Shown: positions 8,769-16,111 of the stretch, piece after piece
How positions within the stretch are numbered: position 1 is the first letter of the stretch
Layout: every line of letters starts with the position of its first letter
NCBI RefSeq assembly: GCF_963666255.1
Contig: NZ_OY762656.1
Location: forward strand, 62,001-126,000
From: an uncultured Propionivibrio sp.
GTDB lineage: Bacteria; Pseudomonadota; Gammaproteobacteria; Burkholderiales; Rhodocyclaceae
Direction: 5' to 3'
Length of the DNA: 64,000 bases
Notes under the pieces: model-generated
Told to the model about the DNA's origin: nothing
Database searches by the model: none
Seen by the model: only the letters and a program-made list of their open reading frames with translations
Position numbers and translations under genes: made by a program

Positions 8769-9427
8769 GGCCGCTCCGGGATCAGATAGCCGACGCCGCG
8801 CACGTTGCGTATCCAGTCGGCGCCAAGCTTGCGGCGCAAGGCGTGGATATAGACCTCGACGGCATTGCTCTCGATCTCCTCATCCCAACCATAGAGGCGC
8901 TCCTCAAGTTGGGCGCGCGAGAGCGGCGCACCGGGTTTCTCGAGCAAGGCGCGGAGCAGCGCGAATTCGCGGCCGGACAGCGTCACCGCTTGTCCGTCGA
9001 GCGTCACCGCATGCGTCGCCGGATCGAGCGTGAGCGCGCCGTGCACGATCAGCGGCGAGGCGCGGCCGGCCTCGCGGCGCTTGAGCGCCCGGATGCGCGC
9101 CGAGAGTTCGTCGAGATCGAAGGGTTTGACGAGGTAATCATCGGCACCGGCGTCGAGTCCCTTGACGCGGTCCGCCACCGAATCGCGGGCGGTGATCACC
9201 AGCACCGGCAGCGTGACGCCGCGCCGGCGCAGGCCGGCGAGCAAATCCAGGCCGGAACGCCGCGGCAAACCGAGATCGAGCAGGATCATTTCGTGCACGC
9301 CCAGCGCCACGGCCGCCTCGGCCGCCGCGCCATCGCGCACCCAATCGACCGAATGGCCTTCCTGCCGAAGGCCGTCCTGCACACTGGCGCCGATCATCGG
9401 ATCGTCTTCGACGAGCAGCAGGCGCAT
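8765..9427 (-). CDS. Response regulator, OmpR family (QseB/TctD type)
   Basis: The 220-residue protein has a receiver domain (acidic pocket VEDDP, phosphoacceptor Asp in ILLDLGLPRRSG, conserved Thr in VITARD, Lys in LVKPFD) and a C-terminal winged helix (LTLSGREFALLRALLEKPGA through RRKLGADWIRNVRGVGYLIP). It pairs with the overlapping histidine kinase (ATGA overlap). Target genes are not evident; the third operon member is the zinc-ribbon membrane protein. An 82-bp gap separates it from the yeiH stop. Confidence 0.92.
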   Translation of the reverse strand: MRLLLVEDDPMIGASVQDGLRQEGHSVDWVRDGAAAEAAVALGVHEMILLDLGLPRRSGLDLLAGLRRRGVTLPVLVITARDSVADRVKGLDAGADDYLVKPFDLDELSARIRALKRREAGRASPLIVHGALTLDPATHAVTLDGQAVTLSGREFALLRALLEKPGAPLSRAQLEERLYGWDEEIESNAVEVYIHALRRKLGADWIRNVRGVGYLIPERP

Positions 9428-9509
9428 CCGTATCTCTCCCCTGAAAAACCAGACGCCATGATACCCGCCTGCCGGCCGGGGATGAACCGCCGCAGGGAAA
9501 GCGCCGACC

Positions 9510-10520
9510 TCAGGCGGCGAGCCAGTTCACTAGCCCGCCGATGACGATCAGATGGATGAAGAGCCCGGCGCCGAGGATCAGCGGACGCGGCCCGGCCTGA
9601 CGCATGCGCGACAGGCGCGTGTCGATGCCGAGCGAGGCCATCGCCGCCGTCAGCAGCAGCATGCCGATCAGGCGCAGCGCATCGACCAGCGCCGGCGGCA
9701 GAATCTGCAACGAATTGACGCCAGCCATCGCGAGGAAGACCAGCGCGAACCACGGAATCGGCAGCGGCGCCGAACTGCCCTGCCCGTCGGCACGGCGCAG
9801 CGACAACCCGAGCAGCAGCAGGAAGGGGACCAGCAGCATGACGCGGATCATCTTGGCGATGACGGCATTGCCGGCGACCTCGCCGCCGATCGTGCTGCCG
9901 ATGGCGACAACCTGCGCCACCTCATGCACGGTCGATCCGACGAATATGCCAAAGTCAAAATGACCGGCACCGAGCCAGGCGTAGATCAGGGGATAGAGCA
10001 GCATTGCCAGCGTGCCGAAGAGCACCACCGTGGCGACGGCGACGCTACTTTTCTCGGCCGCGCGGGGATCGCGCGCCTGCAGCATCGGCAAGGTCGCCAT
10101 CACTGCCGCGGCACCGCAGATGGCGCTGCCGGCCGAGGCGAGCAGCACCGTTTCGCGGTCCATGCCAAGCACATGCCGGCCGAACCACCAGCCGACCGCC
10201 AGCGTCAGCGCCACCATCGCCACGTCGATGGCGATACCGGCGCTGCCGACCTGGGCGATCTGCTGCACGCTCAGGTTGAAGCCGTAGAGCGCGACACCGG
10301 CACGCAGCAGGCGCTTCTGCGCGAACGCCAGCCCCGGCTGGCAACGGCCGCCGGCAATCGCCGGCTTCAGATTGCCGAGCACGGCCCCGATCAGGATCGC
10401 CAGTGTCAGCGCGCTGACCCCGTAGCTGCCGATCCCCGTCATCCGGATCAGTCCATAGGACGTCGCCGCAATCAGGGAGACCAGCGCCAGGCCGGGCCAC
10501 ATCCGCAGGGGGTCGCGCAT
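9510..10520 (-). CDS. yeiH: YeiH-family putative sulfate exporter (UPF0324)
   Basis: A 336-residue membrane protein with about ten hydrophobic segments. Family hallmarks include LTLAILIGAVLGN near the start, RLLRAGVALYGFNLSVQQI, SAICGAAAVMATLP and FVGSTVHEVAQVVAIG. The family (PF03601) is often annotated as a sulfate exporter, although transport has not been shown for most members. It is divergent from a LysR regulator closely resembling YeiE, the same arrangement as E. coli yeiE-yeiH, which supports the assignment. The ATG at 10520 is preceded by a candidate operator hairpin. Confidence 0.88.
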   Translation of the reverse strand: MRDPLRMWPGLALVSLIAATSYGLIRMTGIGSYGVSALTLAILIGAVLGNLKPAIAGGRCQPGLAFAQKRLLRAGVALYGFNLSVQQIAQVGSAGIAIDVAMVALTLAVGWWFGRHVLGMDRETVLLASAGSAICGAAAVMATLPMLQARDPRAAEKSSVAVATVVLFGTLAMLLYPLIYAWLGAGHFDFGIFVGSTVHEVAQVVAIGSTIGGEVAGNAVIAKMIRVMLLVPFLLLLGLSLRRADGQGSSAPLPIPWFALVFLAMAGVNSLQILPPALVDALRLIGMLLLTAAMASLGIDTRLSRMRQAGPRPLILGAGLFIHLIVIGGLVNWLAA

Positions 10521-10524
10521 TTTC

Positions 10525-10551
10525 GTTTGCCTTTTCAGAAAGATGGCAAAC
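10525..10551. promoter_or_regulatory. 7-bp inverted repeat in the yeiH-yeiE intergenic region
   Basis: GTTTGCC (10525-10531) and GGCAAAC (10545-10551) form a perfect dyad with a 13-bp spacer, directly upstream of the yeiH start. It could be a LysR-family operator or an RNA hairpin over the yeiH ribosome binding site. A TATAAT at 10566-10571 downstream may serve as the -10 of the regulator gene. Confidence 0.45.
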
Positions 10552-10613
10552 GATAGCGCCGCGCCTATAATCCGTAAAACGAATTATTTAAATTACTTTA
10601 ATCAATATAGCTT

Positions 10614-11495
10614 ATGAAAATCACGCTGCGCCAACTCGAGATTTTCACCGCGATCGCCAGCCACGGCCACGTCACACGAGCCGCCGGCACCGTCGCGATG
10701 ACCCAGTCGGCCGCCAGCATGGCGCTCGCCGAACTCGAACAGCAACTCGACACGCCGCTCTTCGACCGCATCGGGCGACAGCTGCGCCTCAACGAATCCG
10801 GCCGCCAACTGCTGCCGCGCGCGCTCGACGTGCTCGACCGCGTCCGCGACATCGAAACCGCGACACGCCACGGCGCACTCGGCTTCGACCTGCACCTGGG
10901 CGCCAGCCTGACCACCGGCAACCACCTGCTGCCGGGGCTGCTGGCCGATCTGCGCACGCGCCACCCGCAAAGCCGGATTCGCCTCTCGCTCAAGAACACC
11001 GAACAGGTCGTCGCCGACCTCACGCACTTCCGCATCGATCTCGGTTTCGTCGAAGGACCGGTGCAGGACGATCGGATCGTCCGCCATTTCTGGCAACGCG
11101 ACCGGCTCTGCGTCTTTGCCGCGGCCGATCACCCGCTCGCCGGACGCGCCGCCACGCACGACGATCTGCGTCAGGCGACCTGGATCCTGCGCGAACGCGG
11201 TTCGGGTACCCGCGACGTTTTCGACCGGGCCCGTGCCAACGCCGGGCTGCCGATCACAGCCGCCTTCGAACTCGAACAGCCGGAAGCAATCCGCCAGTGC
11301 GTGCGCGCCGGCCTCGGCCTCGGCTGCCTGTCGATTCTCGAACTCCGCGACGCCTTCCAATCGGGCTGGCTGGCGCCGGTCGAGACGCATTTCCTCGACC
11401 TCGAACGCCAGTTCCAGGTGCTCATCCATCGCGACAAGCACCTGAGTCCCGGCATCCGCGCCATCCTCGCGCTGTGCGGGATCAACCCGGCTTAG
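10614..11495 (+). CDS. LysR-family regulator, YeiE-like
   Basis: The 293-residue protein has the N-terminal HTH (LRQLEIFTAIASHGHVTRAA then MTQSAASMALAELEQQL) and a periplasmic-binding-like effector domain (about 92-290). The effector domain contains the CysB/YeiE-like phrase LGASLTTGNHLLPGLLADL and a serine/threonine-rich anion pocket. E. coli YeiE responds to sulfite and is divergent from yeiH, the arrangement seen here, so this is probably the regulator of the adjacent exporter. The AT-rich region 10566-10613 is its likely promoter. It ends 3 bp from the convergent ilvN stop. Confidence 0.88.
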   Translation: MKITLRQLEIFTAIASHGHVTRAAGTVAMTQSAASMALAELEQQLDTPLFDRIGRQLRLNESGRQLLPRALDVLDRVRDIETATRHGALGFDLHLGASLTTGNHLLPGLLADLRTRHPQSRIRLSLKNTEQVVADLTHFRIDLGFVEGPVQDDRIVRHFWQRDRLCVFAAADHPLAGRAATHDDLRQATWILRERGSGTRDVFDRARANAGLPITAAFELEQPEAIRQCVRAGLGLGCLSILELRDAFQSGWLAPVETHFLDLERQFQVLIHRDKHLSPGIRAILALCGINPA

Positions 11496-11498
11496 CGC

Positions 11499-11807
11499 CT
11501 ACTGGAAAAACTCCTCAAGCCGTTCGAACACCTCGTGCGCGGCGCCATGGCGTTGCACGCCGAGCACGTCTTCGAGCTTCTCGACCTGGCGGATCATCTG
11601 TTCGAGGCGTTCGTCTTCCTTGACCAGCAGCCAGATGCGGCTGCGCGATCCGTCGCCGACCGGCATGCAGAGGATGCCTTCGACGTTGTAGGCGCGGCGC
11701 GAAAACAGGCCGACGACGTGCGACATGACCCCGGCATGGTTGTTGACGTCGAGTTCGAGCACCGTCGGCGCGAGGTCGCTCTTGCAGGCTTTGACAATCG
11801 AATTCAT
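11499..11807 (-). CDS. ilvN: Acetolactate synthase I regulatory subunit
   Basis: The 102-residue protein consists of one ACT domain: LELDVNNHAGVMSHVVGLFS, RRAYNVEGILCMPV, RIWLLVKEDERLEQMI, ending VFERLEEFF. Length and sequence fit the short enteric-type IlvN rather than the longer IlvH (about 160 aa). It binds the branched-chain amino acid that feeds back on the catalytic subunit, probably valine. It starts 2 bp after the ilvB stop, so the two are coupled. Expression is expected to follow the attenuator upstream of ilvB. Confidence 0.93.
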   Translation of the reverse strand: MNSIVKACKSDLAPTVLELDVNNHAGVMSHVVGLFSRRAYNVEGILCMPVGDGSRSRIWLLVKEDERLEQMIRQVEKLEDVLGVQRHGAAHEVFERLEEFFQ

Positions 11808-11809
11808 GC

Positions 11810-13513
11810 TCAGTCTCCAATCATGTTCTTGTTGGCGCCGCCCGGCGCGACCATCGGCAGGACCTGTTCGTGGCGATCGATGCCGACATGGATCAGCATC
11901 GGCCCCGGCGTCGCCAGCGCCTGGCGCAGCGCAGCGCCCGGATCGTCGGCGCGGTCGAGGTCGCAGGTCTGCCAGCCGAAGCCCTCGGCGACCTTGACGA
12001 AATCCGGCACGCCCTTGAACTTCGACGAGTAAATGCGTTTGCCGTAGAACAGCGTCTGCTGCTGGAAGACGAGGCCGAGCGTCGCGTTGTTCATCAGCAC
12101 CACCTTGACGTTGACGCCTTCCTCGGCCGCGGTCGCCATTTCCTGGATATTCATCAGGATGCTGCCGTCGCCGGAAAAGCAGACGACCGTGCGCTCGGGT
12201 TCGGCGAGTGCGGCGCCGATCGCCGTCGGCAGGCCAAATCCCATCGTGCCGAGGCCGCCGGAGGTGAGCCATTGGCGCGGACGGCGCAAGGGATACGCCT
12301 GCGCCACCCACATCTGGTGCTGGCCGACGTCGGTCGCCACCGTGGCCGAATCGCCGACCGCCTCGGCGACGGCGCGGATCAGCCCGTAGGGCGAGCGCGG
12401 ATCGTCGAGTCCCGGCATCTGCAAGGGATACGCGGTTTTCAGTTCGGCGACGCGGGCATGCCAGTCGGCGCGCTCGGCCGCCTCGACCTGCGGCAGCAGG
12501 CGTTCGAGCACGGCAGCGACGTCGCCGCGGATGCCGACGTGCGCCGTCTTGATTTTGTCGAGTTCGGAGTGGTCGATGTCGATGTGGATGATCTTCGCAC
12601 CCGGGCAGAACTCGGCGACCTTGCCGGTGGCGCGGTCGTCGAAGCGCGCGCCGACGGCGATCAGCAGGTCGCACTCTTCGAGCACCAGGTTCGTGCAGCG
12701 CGCCGCGTGCATGCCGAGCATGCCGAGTGAGAGCGGATGATCGACCGGCATCGCGCCGAGCGCCATCAGCGTCATCACCGTCGGCAACTGGGCCGTCTCT
12801 GCGAGGCGCAGGGCCTCATCAGAGGCCCCCGAATGGATGACGCCGCCGCCGAGGTACAACACCGGCCGCCGCGCCGCGTTGATCAGCGCCGCCGCCTGCG
12901 CGATCGGTTCCGGCTCGGGCGCCGGCGCCGGCAACCGCCCGCCCGGTGCCGGCCAGGATTCAACGACAATGCGTTCGTTCTGGACGTCCTTCGGGATATC
13001 GACCAGCACCGGACCAGGGCGCCCCGACACCGCCAGGCTGAAGGCCTTCGGAATCACCTGGAGCAGTTCGCGCGCCGAGCCGACGAGGAAATTGTGCTTG
13101 GTGATCGGAATCGACAGCCCGTAGGTATCGACTTCCTGAAAGGCATCGGTGCCGATCAATGAGCTCGCGACCTGGCCGGTGATTGCCACCAGCGGGATCG
13201 AATCGAGCTTGGCGTCAGCCACCGCCGTCAGGAGATTGGCGGCACCCGGCCCCGAGGTGGCGATGCAGACCGCCGCTTCGCCGGTAACGCGGGACATGCC
13301 CTGGGCCATGAACCCGCCGCCCTGCTCGTGGCGGGCGAGGATGTGCTCGATCCGCGTCGACTGCGACAGCGCGTCATAGAAAGGCAGGATGGCACCGCCG
13401 GGAATGCCGGCAACGTGGCGTATGCCTTGCCGTTCGAGCAGGCGCACGACAATTTCGGCGCCGCTCAGTGTTTCTCCGGCGGCTTCGGGTGCTCCGGATC
13501 GATCGTGGTTCAT
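11810..13513 (-). CDS. ilvB: Acetolactate synthase large (catalytic) subunit
   Basis: A ThDP/FAD enzyme condensing pyruvate to acetolactate (valine/leucine path) or pyruvate with 2-oxobutyrate (isoleucine path). The 567-residue product has the catalytic Glu in ILARHEQGGGFMAQG, the FAD-binding middle domain, and the ThDP motif GDGSILMNIQEMATAAEEG near residue 430. ATG 13513 lies 6 nt after AGGAGG; the frame continues to 13570 but that part overlaps the terminator. It is followed directly by ilvN. An upstream Val/Leu-rich leader and terminator point to attenuation control. Confidence 0.95.
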   Translation of the reverse strand: MNHDRSGAPEAAGETLSGAEIVVRLLERQGIRHVAGIPGGAILPFYDALSQSTRIEHILARHEQGGGFMAQGMSRVTGEAAVCIATSGPGAANLLTAVADAKLDSIPLVAITGQVASSLIGTDAFQEVDTYGLSIPITKHNFLVGSARELLQVIPKAFSLAVSGRPGPVLVDIPKDVQNERIVVESWPAPGGRLPAPAPEPEPIAQAAALINAARRPVLYLGGGVIHSGASDEALRLAETAQLPTVMTLMALGAMPVDHPLSLGMLGMHAARCTNLVLEECDLLIAVGARFDDRATGKVAEFCPGAKIIHIDIDHSELDKIKTAHVGIRGDVAAVLERLLPQVEAAERADWHARVAELKTAYPLQMPGLDDPRSPYGLIRAVAEAVGDSATVATDVGQHQMWVAQAYPLRRPRQWLTSGGLGTMGFGLPTAIGAALAEPERTVVCFSGDGSILMNIQEMATAAEEGVNVKVVLMNNATLGLVFQQQTLFYGKRIYSSKFKGVPDFVKVAEGFGWQTCDLDRADDPGAALRQALATPGPMLIHVGIDRHEQVLPMVAPGGANKNMIGD

Positions 13514-13560
13514 GGACAACCTCCTTGCAGGTGGGTGCCGGGTCCGTCCGATCGGGTGTC

Positions 13561-13602
13561 CAAAAAACAAACCCCCGCTCGGTCTGCACCGGCGGGGGTT
13601 TT
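13561..13602 (-). terminator. Attenuator terminator upstream of ilvB
   Basis: In minus-strand sense, AAACCCCCGC pairs with GCGGGGGTTT around a ~13-nt loop, followed by GTTTGTTTTTT. It lies between the leader peptide stop (13616) and ilvB (13513), in the sense direction of ilvB. It is therefore an intrinsic terminator inside the ilvB leader, not one ending another gene. Confidence 0.82.
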
Positions 13603-13615
13603 AGAATTCTGCGGC

Positions 13616-13780
13616 TTATCGGCCTTGCTGTCTTCTTGCCCTCTCCGGTGCGATGCGTACCAGGCGTACTACGCTGACGAGGCGTACTACGGACAGGGCA
13701 ACGACCGAAACGACGAGCGCGAGCACCGGCATCGCCGAGGCGATGAACAGTGAAGACGCGTGCAAGTCGGAAACGGGCAT
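13616..13780 (-). CDS. ilvB leader peptide (attenuation)
   Basis: An ORF of 54 codons from ATG 13780, or 38 codons from the internal ATG 13732, ends 14 bp before the attenuator stem. From the second ATG it reads MPVLALVVSVVALSVVRLV, then SVVRLVRIAP: 11 Val, 4 Leu and 1 Ile in the first 27 residues. This parallels E. coli IvbL, which controls ilvBN by ribosome stalling at Val/Leu codons. No strong ribosome binding site was found for either start, so the start is uncertain. An upstream in-frame GTG at 13846 would give 76 codons. Confidence 0.72.
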   Translation of the reverse strand: MPVSDLHASSLFIASAMPVLALVVSVVALSVVRLVSVVRLVRIAPERARRQQGR

Positions 13781-13947
13781 GATCGAAAGCTTGAAAATAA
13801 ACGACGAGCGCCCATTAGAAACGAGATCAAACAAAAACACAACCACCTCGACAACGCGGGTTTATTTCGGCACCGAATGCGGACGGACAAGGCCGGTCAA
13901 ATTTGTTAGTCTCCGGTTATCCCGACGTCTTTATTCCGGCACCGACC

Positions 13948-15645
13948 ATGCACGAAAGTACCCCGCTCATCACCACCATCGCACTGGCCCTGGGCTTCGG
14001 CCTGATCCTCGGCTACCTCGCCGAGCGCATCAAGCTGCCAGCCCTGGTCGGCTATCTGCTGGCCGGCGTGGTCATCGGCCCAAATACGCCGGGCGTCTTC
14101 GCCGACGTCAAGCTCGCGCACGAACTCGCCGAGATCGGCGTCATGCTGCTGATGTTCGGCGTCGGCCTGCATTTTTCGCTCGACGACCTGCGTCAGGTGC
14201 GCAAGATCGCCCTGCCCGGCGCCCTGCTGCAAATGGCGGCCGCGGCAACGCTGGGCACATCGCTGGGCATCGCCTGGGGCTGGACCTTCGGCGGTGCGCT
14301 GGTCTTCGGGCTGTCGCTCTCGGTCGCCAGTACCGTCGTCCTGCTGCGCAGCCTCGAAGCGCGCGGCGTTCTCGATTCGATGAACGGTCGCATCGCTGTC
14401 GGCTGGCTCATCGTCCAGGACCTCGTCATGGTCTTCGTGCTCGTCCTGCTGCCGCCACTGGCCGGGCAACTCGGCGGCAACGCCGTCAGCCATGACGCCA
14501 GCTCGCCGCTCTGGCTGGAACTCGCCAAGACGCTCGGCAAGGTCGCTCTGTTCATCGTGCTGATGCTCGTCGCCGGCCGGCGCTTCGTGCCCAAGCTCCT
14601 GTGGCGCGTGGCGCGCACCGGCTCGCGCGAACTCTTCACCCTGAGCGTCATCGCGGCCGCCGTCAGCATTGCCTACGTCGCTTCCGGCCTGTTCTCGGTC
14701 TCCTTCGCGCTCGGCGCCTTCTTCGCCGGCATGGTGCTCGGCGAGTCCGACTTCAGCCACCGCGCCGCTGAAGAGTCGCTGCCGCTGCGCGAAGCTTTCT
14801 CGGTGCTCTTCTTCGTCTCGGTCGGCATGCTCTTCGACCCGTCCATCCTGATCGAGCACCCGGTGCAGGTCCTCGCCGTGCTGGCGCTGATCGTCATCAT
14901 CAACCCGCTGGCCGCCGCACTCATCGTCATCGTCTTCCGCTACCCGCTCAACACGGCCTTGCTGATGCAGGCAGGACTCGCACAGATCGGCGAATTCTCG
15001 TTCATCCTCGCCGGCCTTGGCCTCGGCCTCGGCCTGATGCCGATCGAAGGCCAGAACCTGATCCTCGCCGGCGCGTTGCTGTCGATCACTCTCAATCAGC
15101 TGGTGTTTTCCCTGATCGGCCCCGCCCTCAGGTGGATCCGCTCCCGCTCGGCGCTGGCGCGCAAGCTCGAACGCAGCGACGACCCGCTGGCCGAACTGCC
15201 GATGAGCACCGACGAGAAATTCCTCTCCGGCCAGGTCGTCCTCGTCGGCTACGGCCGCGTCGGCCGGCGCATCGCCGCGACGCTGACCGACAAGGGCATT
15301 CCCTTCGTCGTCGCCGAGCAGAACCGCGAAACCGTCGAAGCGCTGCGCGCGCGCGGCTTCGCCGCCGTCTCGGGCAACGCCGCCGACCCGGCCGTGCTGA
15401 TCCAGGCGCACATCGCCCGCGCCGGACTCGTCGTCATCGCTGTTTCCGACACCTTCGAAGTGCGGCGCATGCTCGACACCGCGCTCACGCTCAACCCTGG
15501 CATCGAAGTCGTCGTGCGCTGTGCCAATGATGAGGAAGTCACCCTGCTGGCGCAGGAAACCACCGGCCGCTTCTTCCTCGGCGAAGCCGAACTCGCGCAA
15601 AACATCAGCACGCACATCCTCAACCGTTACGGCAAGTCCGCCTGA
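13948..15645 (+). CDS. ybaL: CPA2-type cation:proton antiporter with TrkA-N domain (YbaL/KefB-like)
   Basis: The 565-residue protein starts MHESTPLITTIALALGFGLI, nearly the YbaL opening. It has an N-terminal Na+/H+-exchanger domain (about 10-390, ~12 TMs; KLPALVGYLLAGVVIGP and AEIGVMLLMFGVGLHFS are family landmarks). A cytosolic Rossmann TrkA-N domain starts at about residue 425 (VVLVGYGRVGRRIAATL). It probably exchanges K+ or another monovalent cation for protons, gated by a ligand at the nucleotide site. The ORF opens at 13903, but ATG 13948 matches the family. It is divergent from ilvB and 13 bp upstream of the next gene, so it is likely co-transcribed with it. Confidence 0.9.
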   Translation: MHESTPLITTIALALGFGLILGYLAERIKLPALVGYLLAGVVIGPNTPGVFADVKLAHELAEIGVMLLMFGVGLHFSLDDLRQVRKIALPGALLQMAAAATLGTSLGIAWGWTFGGALVFGLSLSVASTVVLLRSLEARGVLDSMNGRIAVGWLIVQDLVMVFVLVLLPPLAGQLGGNAVSHDASSPLWLELAKTLGKVALFIVLMLVAGRRFVPKLLWRVARTGSRELFTLSVIAAAVSIAYVASGLFSVSFALGAFFAGMVLGESDFSHRAAEESLPLREAFSVLFFVSVGMLFDPSILIEHPVQVLAVLALIVIINPLAAALIVIVFRYPLNTALLMQAGLAQIGEFSFILAGLGLGLGLMPIEGQNLILAGALLSITLNQLVFSLIGPALRWIRSRSALARKLERSDDPLAELPMSTDEKFLSGQVVLVGYGRVGRRIAATLTDKGIPFVVAEQNRETVEALRARGFAAVSGNAADPAVLIQAHIARAGLVVIAVSDTFEVRRMLDTALTLNPGIEVVVRCANDEEVTLLAQETTGRFFLGEAELAQNISTHILNRYGKSA

Positions 15646-15658
15646 TCCGGAACCCCCC

Positions 15659-16111
15659 ATGCTCAAAGGCATCAATCCGCTGCTCACGCCGGACCTGCTC
15701 AAGGTTCTCGCCGAAATGGGCCACGACGAGGCGATCGTCCTCACCGACGCCAACTTCAGCGCCATGCACGTCGCCGCCGGCAAACCGCTGCTGCGCCTGC
15801 CCGGGATCGATATGCTGAGCGCGATCACGGCGGTTTGTTCGGTCTTTCCGCTCGCCGCCGACGTCGATTGCCCGATCGCCTACATGCAGGTCGGCAACAC
15901 CGAAGCGCCCTACCGCAGCGCCTTGCAGCGCGAGGTCCTCGCTGCATTGACGCCGGAGTTGCGGCCGGGCCAGGACGCCGAGGCGATCGAGCGCTTCGCC
16001 TTTTACGAACGCGCCCGCCACGCTTATGCCGTCGTCGTGACCGGCGAGTTGCAGCCCTACGGCAACTTCATTCTCCGCAAGGGCGTCATCGACGAAGCGC
16101 TGCGCCCTTAG
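15659..16111 (+). CDS. RbsD/FucU-family sugar mutarotase
   Basis: A 150-residue protein starting MLKGINPLLTPDLLKVLAEMGHDEAIVLTDANFSA. Family features are the His in EMGHDE, the LTDANF strand and the C-terminal TGELQPYGNFILRKGVI that closes the active site. The last motif matches FucU (L-fucose mutarotase) better than RbsD. Sugar transport or kinase genes are absent, so the physiological sugar is unknown. It probably forms an operon with the upstream antiporter. Its stop overlaps the convergent pepN stop by 4 nt. Confidence 0.85.
   Translation: MLKGINPLLTPDLLKVLAEMGHDEAIVLTDANFSAMHVAAGKPLLRLPGIDMLSAITAVCSVFPLAADVDCPIAYMQVGNTEAPYRSALQREVLAALTPELRPGQDAEAIERFAFYERARHAYAVVVTGELQPYGNFILRKGVIDEALRP

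Noticed and set aside
13906-15828. A 640-codon minus-strand frame opposite the YbaL-type antiporter
   Set aside because: Translation is Glu/Asp/Gln/His/Arg-rich low-complexity, typical of antisense to a hydrophobic membrane protein gene.
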